Source: Actinoallomurus soli
GTDB lineage: Bacteria > Actinomycetota > Actinomycetes > Streptosporangiales > Streptosporangiaceae
NCBI RefSeq assembly: GCF_024055715.1
Contig: NZ_JAMXMV010000006.1
Location: forward strand, 391,627-455,626
Length of the DNA stretch: 64,000 nt
Direction: 5' to 3'
The notes under the pieces: generated by a model
Seen by the model: only the letters and a program-made list of their open reading frames with translations
The model's database searches: none
What the model was told of the DNA's origin: nothing
Position numbers and translations under genes: made by a program
Part shown: positions 8,662-17,549 of the stretch, piece after piece
Numbering within the stretch: the stretch's first letter is position 1
Layout: every line of letters begins with the position of its first letter

Positions 8662-8714
8662 TCACGGGTCGACGCGCGCCGGCGCGCGTGCGGCCGGGCC
8701 AGGGAAGGATTCCC
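8641..8714 (+). promoter_or_regulatory. Mutually exclusive hairpins between the leader ORF and corA
   Basis: ACGCGCGCCGGCGCGCGT at 8672-8689 is a perfect 18-bp palindrome and can fold on itself. Its left half (8673-8680, CGCGCGCC) can instead pair with GGCGCGCG at 8641-8648 inside the last leader codons. A ribosome at the leader stop (8659-8661) would cover this region and block the second option. A third stem, GGGAA-gga-TTCCC at 8702-8714, holds the corA ribosome site (AAGGA) in or next to its loop. There is no T-run after the palindrome, so control would be translational or Rho-linked rather than by intrinsic termination. Confidence 0.5.
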
Positions 8715-8715
8715 C

Positions 8716-9819
8716 ATGGCCATGACCAGGGTTCGCCCCGGACGCGCGACTCGCGTCCTGTTCAAGCCGCTCGCCCGTCCCGGCCGCATCGCGGCCGGTG
8801 AGTCGATCAACCAGCGGTCCGCCCTCATCGACTGGGCGGCGTACATCGACGGCAAGCGCGTCGACACCGCCAGTCTCGCCGAGGCCGTCGAGCTCGTACG
8901 CGCCCCCGACGACCTCCCGGAGGGCGCCGAGCCGCGCAGCCGCTTCGTCTGGGTCGGCCTGCACGAGCCCGACGCGGCCGAGCTGGAACGGCTGTCGGAG
9001 GTGTTCGGCCTGCACCCGCTCGCCGTGGAGGACGCCGTCCACGCCCACCAGCGGCCGAAGCTCGAGCGCTACGACGACGTGCAGTTCATCGTCATGAAGA
9101 CGGTCGGATACGTCGAGCGCGCCGGCACGGAGACCGTGCGCACCGGCGAAATCATGATCTTCTGCGGGCCCGACTTCGTCGTCACCGTCCGGCACGGCGA
9201 GCACGGCGCGCTCGCCCCCGTCCGGCAGCGCCTCGAGGACAACCCCGAGCGCCTCGCCCTCGGACCCGCCGCCGTCCTGCACGCCATCATCGACCGGGTC
9301 GTCGACGACTACATCTGCGTCGGCAACGCCGTCCAGCAGGACATCGACGAGGTCGAGGAGAACGTCTTCTCCGCCGACGCCACCAACCAGGCCGAGCGCA
9401 TCTACCGGTTGAAGCGCGAGGTCATCCAGCTCAAGCGCGCCGTCGGCCCGCTGTCCGGCCCGCTGCGCAACCTCGCGGCCCGCCGGTTCGTCCCCACCGA
9501 GATCCGCGAGTACTTCCGCGACGTCGACGACCACCTCGCCCGCGTGCGCGAGCAGGTCGAGTCCTGCGACGAACTGCTCACCCCGATCCTCCAGGCGCAC
9601 CTGACCCAGGTGACCGTCACCGACAACCACGACATGCGCAAGATCTCCGCGTGGGCGGCGATCCTCGCGATGCCGACGGCGATCACCGGCGTCTACGGCA
9701 TGAACTTCAAGTACATGCCGGAGCTGCACTGGAAGTACGGCTACCTGATGGCCGTGGGCGTCATCGTGAGCGCCTGTTTCGTCCTCTACAGGGGCTTCCG
9801 CCGCAACGGCTGGCTCTGA
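8716..9819 (+). CDS. corA: CorA family magnesium/cobalt transporter
   Basis: A 367-aa CorA channel that moves Mg2+ (and Co2+/Ni2+) across the cytoplasmic membrane as a pentamer. The soluble N-domain spans about residues 1-300, followed by two C-terminal membrane helices with the selectivity motif YGMN (GMN at 328-330) between them. The C-terminus is basic (YRGFRRNGWL), as usual. The ATG follows AAGGA in a small hairpin; an ATG two codons later is possible. The first 30 residues are Arg-rich and variable. It sits behind a leader ORF and converges with the phosphodiesterase gene 15 bp away. Confidence 0.93.
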   Translation: MAMTRVRPGRATRVLFKPLARPGRIAAGESINQRSALIDWAAYIDGKRVDTASLAEAVELVRAPDDLPEGAEPRSRFVWVGLHEPDAAELERLSEVFGLHPLAVEDAVHAHQRPKLERYDDVQFIVMKTVGYVERAGTETVRTGEIMIFCGPDFVVTVRHGEHGALAPVRQRLEDNPERLALGPAAVLHAIIDRVVDDYICVGNAVQQDIDEVEENVFSADATNQAERIYRLKREVIQLKRAVGPLSGPLRNLAARRFVPTEIREYFRDVDDHLARVREQVESCDELLTPILQAHLTQVTVTDNHDMRKISAWAAILAMPTAITGVYGMNFKYMPELHWKYGYLMAVGVIVSACFVLYRGFRRNGWL

Positions 9820-9834
9820 GCCGGGCCCTGCCGG

Positions 9835-10659
9835 TCAGCGGCCCAGCACCGTACGGAGGCGGTCGGGGTAGTCGGTGACGATCGCGTCCACGCCGAACGC
9901 GATGAGCCGCCGCATCTCGGCCGGATCGTTGACCGTCCACGGGACGACGCGCAGGCCCCGCGCGTGCGCCGCCGCGACCAGTTCCGGGACGACCATGACC
10001 CGCTTGGGGGAGATCATGGTCGCCCCGGCGTCGGCCGCGGCGGCGATCAGCCCGCCCGCCGGATCCCGTCCGGCCATCCACGACGCGTCGAGCGTGTCCG
10101 GCTCGACCAGCGCGACGCGGTCCCCGCCGGGCAGCAGCTCCCGCGCCACGCCCAGCACCCGCCAGTCGAACGCCAGCAGCCGCACCCGCTCCAGCAGCCC
10201 GTACGACTCCAGCACCTTCACGGCCGTGACCGTGATCGTCTCGATGTCCGGCCAGGACGGATCGGTCTTGATCTCGACGGACAGCCGTACGTCGTGCGGC
10301 ACGACCAGCTCGCACAGCTCCGCCAGCGTCGGCACCTCCGCACCGGGGATCGGCGTCTGCGTCGCCGCGAACCGCTCGTTCCGTATCCCCGCGTCCAGCG
10401 TCTTGATCTGCGCGAGCGTGAGCTCCCGGATCGGCCGCCCGACGTAGGGGTACAGCGGGTCGTCCGGCCGGCACGGCCCACGGTCCCGTACGGTCCCGGC
10501 GTTCAGCGCCTGGTCGTGGTGGAGCACCGGGACTCCGTCCGCGGTGAGCGCGACGTCCAGCTCCAGCACGTCGACGCCCAGTTCGAGGGTTCTGGCGAAC
10601 CCCGCGATGGTGTTCTCCGGCCACAGTCCCCGCGCCCCGCGGTGTCCTTGGATCTCCAT
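9835..10659 (-). CDS. Glycerophosphodiester phosphodiesterase
   Basis: A 274-aa GDPD-family TIM barrel that hydrolyses glycerophosphodiesters to glycerol-3-phosphate and an alcohol. The opening EIQGHRGARGLWPENTIAGF has the catalytic His and the Arg-Gly pair; LELDVALTADGVPVLHHD carries the metal-binding Glu-x-Asp and the second catalytic His. There is no signal peptide with this start, so it is probably cytoplasmic. The ATG at 10659 begins exactly at the domain edge; a long open extension upstream overlaps the permease gene antisense and is not used. Convergent with corA. Confidence 0.9.
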   Translation of the reverse strand: MEIQGHRGARGLWPENTIAGFARTLELGVDVLELDVALTADGVPVLHHDQALNAGTVRDRGPCRPDDPLYPYVGRPIRELTLAQIKTLDAGIRNERFAATQTPIPGAEVPTLAELCELVVPHDVRLSVEIKTDPSWPDIETITVTAVKVLESYGLLERVRLLAFDWRVLGVARELLPGGDRVALVEPDTLDASWMAGRDPAGGLIAAAADAGATMISPKRVMVVPELVAAAHARGLRVVPWTVNDPAEMRRLIAFGVDAIVTDYPDRLRTVLGR

Positions 10660-10688
10660 CCGCCCCAGCGTACGGGCTCTCCTCACGG

Positions 10689-11885
10689 TCACGGGGCGGC
10701 GAGGGCCTCGGTGGGGGACAGCCGGGCTGCGCGGATCGCGGGGTACAGCCCGGCGATCCCGCCGATGACCAGCGTCGCGCCGACCCCGCCGGCCATCGCC
10801 CACGGCGGGACGACCGTCGGCCAGCCCTGCGTCACCGCGAACACCGCCGTGATGAGGATGCCCAGCGTCACGCCGCCCACGCCGCCGAGCGCCGCCAGGA
10901 GCTGCGACTCGGCGAGGAACTGCAGCCTGACCTGACCGCGCGTCGCGCCCAGGGAGCGTCGCAGGCCGATCTCGGCGCGGCGTTCCAGGACCGAGATCAC
11001 CATGGTGTTCGCGACGCCGACCCCGCCGACCAGGAGCGCCACCGCGCCCAGGCCGAGGAGGAGCCCGGTGAACGCCTTGTCGCCGGCGTTCTGCGCGGCC
11101 AGCGCGTCCGACGGGCGGCTGACCTCCACCGCGGTCGGCGACTCGGGATCGGCGGTGGCGGCGAGCAGGTCCCGCACGTGCGGCACCGCGTCCTTCCGCG
11201 CCCGTGTGTAGACGGTGGTGGGGTGGCCGTCGAAGCCGAGCCGCGCGGCCGCGACGTCCCAGCCGACCAACGCGGCCGAGTCCAGCTCCGGCGCGAGCGG
11301 CGCGTGGTCCAGGATGCCGACGACCGTGAACCACCGCGAGCCGAGCCAGACCTGGACGTTCGGCTGCGCGACACCCAGCGCGTCCGCGGCGTCGGAGCCG
11401 AGTACGACGGCCGGATACCGGCTCGTGGCCGCGTTGAGCCAGGTCCCGGCGGCCATGCTCAGACCGGCCGTACGGGGCAGGTCGAGGCGGCTCGCGAGGA
11501 CGCTGATGCCGCCGGTCTCCCCCGCGTCGATGTGGTCGTTGCGGTAGACGTTCGTTCCGGGAACCTTGCCGGTGGCGGACGCGGACAGCACGCCGCTCAT
11601 CCGGCCGATCATCGCCACCGATTCCTCGGGGAGCTCGGCGTCGGAGCCGAAGAAGTCCTTGCCCGGGGCCACGGTGAGCATGTTCGTGCCCAGCCGGTCC
11701 AGCGCGGCCTGGAGCTGCGCCCGGCTGGAGGTCGAGATCCCGACCACGCCGACCATCGCGGCGATGCCGATCGCGATCCCCAGCGCGGACAGGAACACTC
11801 GCAGCGGGCGGGCGCGCAGCCCCGCCGCGCCGACCCGGACCACGTCCCGTGGGCCCAGCCGTGCCGGCTCGTCCCTTCCCGTCAT
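10689..11885 (-). CDS. MacB/FtsX-type ABC transporter permease
   Basis: A 398-aa permease with one N-terminal membrane helix ([20 protein letters not shown], about residues 28-47), an extracellular MacB-type domain (about 50-270) and three C-terminal FtsX helices. The last carry the [22 protein letters not shown] motif that contacts the ATPase. This type performs mechanotransmission in lipoprotein, peptide or drug export rather than classical import. Its ATG overlaps the ATPase stop by 4 bp (ATGA), so the two are translationally coupled. It is the last gene of the lipoprotein-adaptor-ATPase-permease operon. Confidence 0.9.
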   Translation of the reverse strand: MTGRDEPARLGPRDVVRVGAAGLRARPLRVFLSALGIAIGIAAMVGVVGISTSSRAQLQAALDRLGTNMLTVAPGKDFFGSDAELPEESVAMIGRMSGVLSASATGKVPGTNVYRNDHIDAGETGGISVLASRLDLPRTAGLSMAAGTWLNAATSRYPAVVLGSDAADALGVAQPNVQVWLGSRWFTVVGILDHAPLAPELDSAALVGWDVAAARLGFDGHPTTVYTRARKDAVPHVRDLLAATADPESPTAVEVSRPSDALAAQNAGDKAFTGLLLGLGAVALLVGGVGVANTMVISVLERRAEIGLRRSLGATRGQVRLQFLAESQLLAALGGVGGVTLGILITAVFAVTQGWPTVVPPWAMAGGVGATLVIGGIAGLYPAIRAARLSPTEALAAP

Positions 11886-12604
11886 GGCGCGGCCTCCGCC
11901 CGTACCTCGTCCGCGATGACCCGGCCGTCGAGCATGCGGATCTGGCGGGGCAGCGTCGCGGCGATGTCGCGGTCGTGGGTGATCACGATGACCGTGGTGC
12001 CGACCGCGGCCAGTTCGCGGAGCAGGTTCATCACGCCGGCGCCGGTGGCGGTGTCCAGCGCGCCGGTCGGCTCGTCGGCCAGCAGGATCGCCGGTTCGCC
12101 GACCACCGCGCGGGCGATCGCGACGCGCTGCTTCTCCCCGCCGGACAACTGGTGCGGCCGGTGGCCGAGCCGGTGCGCCAGGCCGACCCGTTCGAGGGCC
12201 GAGCGCGCCCGGCGGCGGCGTTCCGCCAGGGGTACGCCGGCGTACAGCAGGCCGTCGGCGACGTTGTCCAGCGCGCCGACCCCGGCGGCGAGGTGGAACT
12301 GCTGGAAGACGAACCCGATCCGCCGGGCGCGCAGCGCGGAGAGCCGCCGATCCGGCATCGTCGACACGTCGCGGCCCTCGATGCGCACCGTGCCGGCGCT
12401 GGGCCGGTCCAGCGTGCCGATGAGGTGCAGCAGTGTCGACTTGCCGGAGCCGGACGGCCCGACGATCGCGGCCGCCTCACCGGCCCCGACCCGCAGAGAC
12501 ACCCCGTCCAGCGCCGTGACGCCACCCGGGTACTCCTTGCGGACCTCCCGCAGTTCCACGACCGGCTCGCCGACCACGGGCTCGCCGACCACGGGCTCGC
12601 TCAC
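11882..12604 (-). CDS. ABC transporter ATP-binding protein (MacB/LolD type)
   Basis: A 240-aa ATPase with Walker [10 protein letters not shown], signature [14 protein letters not shown], Walker [13 protein letters not shown] and a switch His in VIVITHDRD. It belongs to the LolD/MacB group and powers the downstream FtsX permease. The GTG start overlaps the adaptor stop (GTGA). The N-terminus has a small repeat, EPVVG twice and then EPVV, encoded by a 15-bp tandem repeat (12566-12595); this tail precedes the conserved ELREV strand and is probably dispensable. Confidence 0.93.
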   Translation of the reverse strand: MSEPVVGEPVVGEPVVELREVRKEYPGGVTALDGVSLRVGAGEAAAIVGPSGSGKSTLLHLIGTLDRPSAGTVRIEGRDVSTMPDRRLSALRARRIGFVFQQFHLAAGVGALDNVADGLLYAGVPLAERRRRARSALERVGLAHRLGHRPHQLSGGEKQRVAIARAVVGEPAILLADEPTGALDTATGAGVMNLLRELAAVGTTVIVITHDRDIAATLPRQIRMLDGRVIADEVRAEAAP

Positions 12605-13647
12605 TTCGGCACCCCGACGGTCATGCCCTCGGCCAGGCCGGGACCGGAGACCTCCACCTTGCCCTCGGTGAACGCGCCGGTCTCCACGGGGACCGTACGG
12701 ACGCGGCCGCCCTCGACGACCTGCACGCCGTAGCCGCCGTCGGACTGGGCGAGCAGCGCCTCGATCGGCACGGCGAGGACGTTCGCGTGCCGGCCGCTGG
12801 TGAGGTACACCTTCACCGGCGCCTTGTCGTAGGAGCCCAGCGCCCCCTGGTCGTCGACGGTCACGGTGACCGCGACCGTGGTGGGGGCGTCGCCCCGACC
12901 CGGCGTGGCGACCTTGCCGACCTTGGTGATCCGGCCCTTGGTCGTTCCGCCGCCGGGGAGTTCGATCGACACCCGGGCGCCCTTCTCCGCCAGCCGCTGG
13001 TACTGCACGTCCAGGTCGACGTCCACCTGCCGGGTGGTGCCGGTGTAGGTGAGCACGGGGCCGCTCGCCCGGTCCCCGGTCTGCGCCTTCCGCTCGGCGA
13101 CCCGGATCTCGCCGGGGGCGGTCACGACCGAGCCGGGCGCGACCCTGCCCGTCTCAGCGAGGCCGAGGTCCTCCTGCCAGCGCTTCACCGCCGCCGCGGT
13201 GGCGGCGGTGTAGGTCTTGTCCACCGTGAACCCGGTGTAGCCCAGGGCCTGGAGATTCCGCTCGAACTGCAGGACGTCCCGGCCCTTCGTGCCGTCCGCG
13301 AGGGTCCGGTAGAGCGGCAGCGACCCGTACAGCAGCGGCACGGGCCGGTCGTCCACGCGGTAGGCGGACCGGCCGCGCGACACGACGCTGCCGGGCGCGG
13401 CCAGCCAGGTCAGGACGCCGTGACCGCCCGCGCCGGTCAGGGTGTGCGTCGTGCCGTACCCGAGCGTGCCGTCCACCTTCTGGGTCTCCACCAGGGTGGT
13501 CCGCTCGATCCGCGCCGTCGCGGGCGGCAGGGAGTCGCGCCCGGTGGGTGTGCCGCCACCGCCGCCCAGACCGGCCGCCGCCAGGCCGCCGACGCCGATG
13601 AGGACCACACCGACGCCGCTCAGGACCGCGACGCGGATCCTGCTCAA
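12601..13647 (-). CDS. Periplasmic adaptor-like protein with peptidoglycan-binding domain
   Basis: A 348-aa exported membrane-anchored protein. An N-terminal helix ([20 protein letters not shown], about residues 3-22) is followed by a lipoyl/barrel-like region, a peptidoglycan-binding segment ([30 protein letters not shown], about 130-165) and a MacA/HlyD-type barrel end. It should link the ABC pump to the cell wall. The start is TTG at 13647, overlapping the lipoprotein stop as TTGA, with CGGAG upstream; an ATG far upstream at 14217 would lie antiphase inside the lipoprotein gene and is rejected. It is translationally coupled on both sides. Confidence 0.85.
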   Translation of the reverse strand: MSRIRVAVLSGVGVVLIGVGGLAAAGLGGGGGTPTGRDSLPPATARIERTTLVETQKVDGTLGYGTTHTLTGAGGHGVLTWLAAPGSVVSRGRSAYRVDDRPVPLLYGSLPLYRTLADGTKGRDVLQFERNLQALGYTGFTVDKTYTAATAAAVKRWQEDLGLAETGRVAPGSVVTAPGEIRVAERKAQTGDRASGPVLTYTGTTRQVDVDLDVQYQRLAEKGARVSIELPGGGTTKGRITKVGKVATPGRGDAPTTVAVTVTVDDQGALGSYDKAPVKVYLTSGRHANVLAVPIEALLAQSDGGYGVQVVEGGRVRTVPVETGAFTEGKVEVSGPGLAEGMTVGVPK

Positions 13648-14213
13648 TGTCCGCTCCGGGTCAGGGACCGCCCGCCGGGGCCGCCCGACCGGTACTGCGC
13701 GCAGGCCTGGTCGGCGTCCTTGAACGCCGGACTGTCCGGGCCGCCCTGACCGGAGGCGCCCTGAGAGCCCTGGCCGCCGTTGCGCTTGATCAGGATGCCG
13801 CCGTCGGGGTTCGGGTCGGCCATGTCGACGCCGTGCCGGCGCATGCACCTGGCGTAGGCGCGCAGCTTGGCCAGGTCCTGCGCGCTGGGTTTCTTCGGCT
13901 TGCCGCCGTTCGGCCGAAGACGGCCGCACTTGGACTCGGCGGCCTTCAGCGCCGGGTCGTCCATGCCCTTCGCGGCGTTCGGCTCGGCGCTGCCGCGCCG
14001 CACCGACATCCGGACCCGACCGTTCCCGTCGGGCTGCGGGTCGGCCATGTCGACGCCGTTGGCCCGCATGCACCGGGCGTAGGCGCGCAGCTTCTCCAGG
14101 TCGCTCGCGGCACCGGTCCGGGTGTTCGCCGGCTTGTGCCCGGACCCGCAGGCCGGGAGGCCGAGGAGAAGCGCCGGGGCCAGGACCAGCAGCGGGATCG
14201 TCTTTCTTCGCAT
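13644..14213 (-). CDS. Lipoprotein with duplicated YARCMR motif
   Basis: A 189-aa lipoprotein: the signal LLVLAPALLLGLPACGSG has a lipobox ending at Cys22. The mature part has two homologous units, LRAYARCMRANGVDMADPQP (about 45-64) and LRAYARCMRRHGVDMADPNP (about 120-139), each followed by a Cys near ESKCGRL or DQACAQY. This Tyr-Ala-x-Cys-Met-Arg module recurs in actinobacterial lipoproteins encoded beside MacAB-like pumps; the Cys residues may form disulfides. The function is unknown, probably as an outer-face partner or substrate-binding part of the pump. First gene of the operon, divergent from the response regulator. Confidence 0.8.
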   Translation of the reverse strand: MRRKTIPLLVLAPALLLGLPACGSGHKPANTRTGAASDLEKLRAYARCMRANGVDMADPQPDGNGRVRMSVRRGSAEPNAAKGMDDPALKAAESKCGRLRPNGGKPKKPSAQDLAKLRAYARCMRRHGVDMADPNPDGGILIKRNGGQGSQGASGQGGPDSPAFKDADQACAQYRSGGPGGRSLTRSGH

Positions 14214-14373
14214 TCATCGTCTCCGCATGAGTCCGCCGGACGGATCCCGGCGAGTACGGAGAGTCGAGTCCTCGGGCGATAACCCGCGCGTAACCGGTTC
14301 CGGTTACGCCGGCGTTATGCGCGATGGCGCACGCTGTGCGGGGACGTTCGTCGAATCAGGTTGGACGGGAAGC

Positions 14374-15030
14374 GTGCGCGTACTCATCGCCGAGGACGAG
14401 CGGATGCTCGCCGATTCGATCGCCGAGGGGCTTCGGGCGGAGGCCCTGGCCGTGGACGTGGCCTACGACGGGGACGCCGCCCTCGAACTCCTCGGCGTCA
14501 ACGACTACGACGTGCTCGTACTCGACCGCGACCTGCCGGTCGTACACGGGGACGACGTCTGCCGGGCGGTCGTGGAGTCCGGGGCGCACGTGCGGGTGCT
14601 GATGCTCACCGCCGCCGTCGCCGTACGGGCGCGGGTGGAGGGCCTCGGGCTCGGCGCGGACGACTATCTGACCAAGCCGTTCGCGTTCGAGGAACTGGTG
14701 GCCCGGATCCACGCGCTCGGTCGCCGCGCGCGCCCGGCCGACCCGCCGGCGCTGGAGCGCGCCGGGATCCGGCTCGACCCCGCGCGCCGGGAGGTCTACC
14801 GGGACGGGCGCTACGTGCACCTGGCCCGCAAGGAGTTCGGCCTGCTCGCCGAACTGCTGCGCGCGGGCGGGACGGTGGTCTCGGCGGAGCGGCTGCTGGA
14901 GAAGGTCTGGGACGAGCACACCGACCCCTTCACCAACACCGTACGGGTGACGATGATGAAGCTCCGCCGCAAGCTCGGCGATCCACCGGTCGTCGAGACC
15001 GTCCCGGGAGCGGGGTACCGCATCCGATGA
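14374..15030 (+). CDS. OmpR/PhoB-type response regulator
   Basis: A 218-aa two-domain regulator. The receiver has acidic residues in IAEDE, the phospho-acceptor Asp51 in VLVLDRDLP and the Lys in YLTKPF. The C-terminal winged helix contains LARKEFGLLAELL and ends FTNTVRVTMMKLRRKL...VPGAGYRIR. The start is taken as the GTG at 14374 because it begins directly at the receiver strand; upstream in-frame codons have no domain. Its ATGA overlap with the kinase shows an operon. It is divergent from the lipoprotein/ABC operon, which is the likely target, as in CseB- or VanR-like modules next to MacAB pumps. Confidence 0.92.
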   Translation: MRVLIAEDERMLADSIAEGLRAEALAVDVAYDGDAALELLGVNDYDVLVLDRDLPVVHGDDVCRAVVESGAHVRVLMLTAAVAVRARVEGLGLGADDYLTKPFAFEELVARIHALGRRARPADPPALERAGIRLDPARREVYRDGRYVHLARKEFGLLAELLRAGGTVVSAERLLEKVWDEHTDPFTNTVRVTMMKLRRKLGDPPVVETVPGAGYRIR

Positions 15031-16214
15031 CGGCACTCACGCGGCGGCTGCAGCCCACGATCCGTGTCCGGCTCATGCTGGTGTACGGCGGCCTGTTCCT
15101 GGTCGGCGGTCTCGTGCTGCTGGCGGTGACCTACCTGCTCGTCAAGAACAACACCCAGGGAACCCAGGCGGCGAGGGTGACCGCCGTCCAGATCGGCGCG
15201 TCCGGAACCCCCGTCAAACCGATTCCGGGTAAGTCCACCGCCCAGGTGCTCTACACGGCCGGGCAGGCGAAGGGCATGGTCCTGAAGGCACGGCAGGACT
15301 CGGCCCAGCAGGCGCTCGACTCGCTGCTCACCCAGGGCGGCATCGCCCTCGGCGTCGTAGGCGCGGCCGCGCTCGGCCTCGGCTGGTTCTTCGCCGACCG
15401 GGCGCTGCGTCCTCTGCACAGGATCACCGATACGGCCCGGCGGGTGGCGCGCAGCCGTGACCTCACCGAGCGGATCACCTACGACGGGCCGCGCGATGAC
15501 GTGAAAGAGCTGGCCGACACGTTCGACACGATGCTGGAGCGGCTGGCGCGGGCCTTCGAGGCGCAGCGGAGGTTCGTCGACAACGCCTCGCACGAGCTCC
15601 GCACGCCGCTGGCCATCAACCGGACCCTCATCGACGTGGCCGTACGCCGTCCCGACGCGAGCGAGGACGTCAAGCGGCTCGGCGAGTCGCTGCTCGTCGT
15701 CGGCGACCGGCACGAGCGGCTCATCGAAGGGCTGCTCACCCTCGCGGGCAGCGAGAACATCGTCGTCGACACGTCACCGCTCGACCTCGGCGACGTGGGC
15801 GCGCACGTCCTGGACCAGGCCAAGACGGAGACGGACCACCGGGGCCTGACCGTGCACCGCGACCTCGGCCGCGCGCCGACCGAGGGCGACCCGGTCCTCG
15901 TGGAACGCCTCGTGCAGAACCTCGTCGAGAACGCGATCCGGTACAACGTCGACGGCGGCGAGGTGTGGCTGTGCACGCGGCGGACCGCGAACGGCGCCGA
16001 GGTCATCGTCGCGAACACCGGGCCGGTGGTCTCCGCCTACGAGGTGGAGACGCTGTTCGAGCCGTTCCGGCGGCTGCGGAGCGACCGGGTGCGCTCCGAC
16101 CGGGGCACCGGCCTCGGCCTGTCCATCGTCCGCGCCATCGCGAGCGCCCACGGCGGCACCGTGACCGCCGTCCCGCGGGCGGGCGGCGGCCTCTCCGTCA
16201 CCGTGAGGCTCTGA
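15027..16214 (+). CDS. Membrane sensor histidine kinase
   Basis: A 395-aa kinase with two membrane helices (about 14-38 and 95-118) flanking a short extracytoplasmic loop of about 55 residues, then HAMP, the HisKA H-box NASHELRTPLA (His189) and the HATPase boxes NLVENAIRYN and GTGLGLSIVRAIASAHGG. The short outer loop suggests sensing within or close to the membrane. The ATG overlaps the regulator stop by 4 bp, so the pair is co-translated. It probably phosphorylates the adjacent regulator in response to envelope stress, an inference from the neighbouring pump. Confidence 0.92.
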   Translation: MTALTRRLQPTIRVRLMLVYGGLFLVGGLVLLAVTYLLVKNNTQGTQAARVTAVQIGASGTPVKPIPGKSTAQVLYTAGQAKGMVLKARQDSAQQALDSLLTQGGIALGVVGAAALGLGWFFADRALRPLHRITDTARRVARSRDLTERITYDGPRDDVKELADTFDTMLERLARAFEAQRRFVDNASHELRTPLAINRTLIDVAVRRPDASEDVKRLGESLLVVGDRHERLIEGLLTLAGSENIVVDTSPLDLGDVGAHVLDQAKTETDHRGLTVHRDLGRAPTEGDPVLVERLVQNLVENAIRYNVDGGEVWLCTRRTANGAEVIVANTGPVVSAYEVETLFEPFRRLRSDRVRSDRGTGLGLSIVRAIASAHGGTVTAVPRAGGGLSVTVRL

Positions 16215-16217
16215 AGA

Positions 16218-17549
16218 TCACTCGCCGCGCCACCAGCGGGCCAGGGCGTTGCTCCGCCGGGGACCGGCGTTGCGCAGCGCCGTCGCCAGGCCGCCGGCGA
16301 GGCCCATCTCCTGGTTGCCGGGGGTCGGACGCGGCGGAATGTGGATGGGCGAGAAGCGCACCGGCAGCGAGACCAGGGCGCGCTGGGCGAATCCGGGCCG
16401 CCACTCCAGCCGGTCCGCGGGCACGGCCAGCTCCATGTCCGGCAGGGCGTCGAGCACCTTCTCGACGGCGACCGCCGCGATCAGGCGCGCTTCCCCCTGC
16501 GCCGGGCACTTGTGCGGACCCGCGCCCCAGGCCAGGTGGGCGCGGTTGCCCGCCCGGTTCGTGGACGCGGCCGCGGGGTCGGTGTTGGCGGCCGCGAAGC
16601 CGATGACGACCGGCTGGTCCGCCGGCAGCCGTACGCCGCGCAGGTCGACGTCCTGCGCGGGGTAGCTGATCGCCCAGTTCGCCAGCGGCGGGTCGGCCCA
16701 CAGGACCTCATCGAGCGCGTCCTCGACGGGCAGGCTGCCACCGGACAGATCCCCGGCGAACCGGTCGTCGGACAGCAGCAGGAACAGCGCGTTGGCGATC
16801 AGGTTCTGCTCCGGCTCGGTGACGAGGCCCACGAGCAGGATGATCTGCGCGATCAGCTCGTCGTCGGTCAGCTGGGCCGGGTGGGCGATCAGCCAGGACG
16901 TCAGGTCATGGTCCGGCCGGGCCCGCTTGAGCGCGACCAGTTCGGCCACGGCCTTCTCCGCGATCTGGTTGCTGTTCGCCGTGTCGACGTTCTCCACGAT
17001 GCCCCGCATCCCCGTGACGATGCGTTTTCCGAGGTCGGGCGGGCAGCCGAGGATCTCGTTGAACACCATCAGGGGCAGGAGCAGCGCGTACTCGGCGCGC
17101 AGGTCCACCGTGCCCTTCTCGGAGAACCCCCGGATGAGCGTTTCGACGTTGCGCTCGACGGACTCGCGCAGGACGTTCGAGTCGATCCTGGACAGACTGT
17201 CGGCGATCGCCGTACGCAGCCGGGCGTGCGCGGCGCCGTCCGACAGGTTGCAGGCCGGCCGATACATCATGAACGGCAGGACCGGGCAGTCGGGCGGGAC
17301 GCTCTGCTGCCAGCGGCGGGCGTCCTTCGGGAAGGTGACGGGGTCGCGCAGCACCTCGAGGGCGGCGCCGTACGAGATGACGAGGGAGGCCGGAACGCCC
17401 GGGGCCAGTTCGACGGGAGCGACCGGACCGTACCGGCGGAGCGCCTCGTAGACGCGCTGAGGGTGGGCCGCGAAGTCCGGACCGTACAGCGGCGTCCGCC
17501 CGCCGTGGGCGGGACATCCGGGCGCGGGCGCGAACGCGTCAGAACTCAC
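16218..17549 (-). CDS. Conservon-associated cytochrome P450 lacking the EXXR motif
   Basis: A 443-aa P450 with the haem loop AWGAGPHKCPAQGE (Cys348). The K-helix, normally Glu-x-x-Arg, reads EVLW (281-284), and the I-helix segment IILLVGLVTEPEQN (about 237-250) lacks the usual acid-Thr pair. Loss of EXXR is a known trait of the CYP157 family, which sits in Streptomyces conservons, so this is probably a member. Substrate unknown; electron donors are not encoded nearby. The ATG overlaps the end of the GTPase gene by 11 bp. It is the last gene of the conservon and converges with the kinase 3 bp away. Confidence 0.9.
   Translation of the reverse strand: MSSDAFAPAPGCPAHGGRTPLYGPDFAAHPQRVYEALRRYGPVAPVELAPGVPASLVISYGAALEVLRDPVTFPKDARRWQQSVPPDCPVLPFMMYRPACNLSDGAAHARLRTAIADSLSRIDSNVLRESVERNVETLIRGFSEKGTVDLRAEYALLLPLMVFNEILGCPPDLGKRIVTGMRGIVENVDTANSNQIAEKAVAELVALKRARPDHDLTSWLIAHPAQLTDDELIAQIILLVGLVTEPEQNLIANALFLLLSDDRFAGDLSGGSLPVEDALDEVLWADPPLANWAISYPAQDVDLRGVRLPADQPVVIGFAAANTDPAAASTNRAGNRAHLAWGAGPHKCPAQGEARLIAAVAVEKVLDALPDMELAVPADRLEWRPGFAQRALVSLPVRFSPIHIPPRPTPGNQEMGLAGGLATALRNAGPRRSNALARWWRGE

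Noticed and set aside
9835..11334. Glycerophosphodiesterase gene extended 225 codons upstream
   Set aside because: The extension overlaps the ABC permease gene in another frame, is Arg/Gly-rich and lacks a signal or domain. The ATG at 10659 begins at the domain edge.
12601..14217. Adaptor gene starting at an ATG at 14217
   Set aside because: That would overlap the whole lipoprotein gene in another frame. The TTG at 13647 couples to the lipoprotein stop and begins just before the membrane helix.
16218..17549. P450 as part of a secondary-metabolite cluster
   Set aside because: No synthase or tailoring genes lie around it; it belongs to the conservon.
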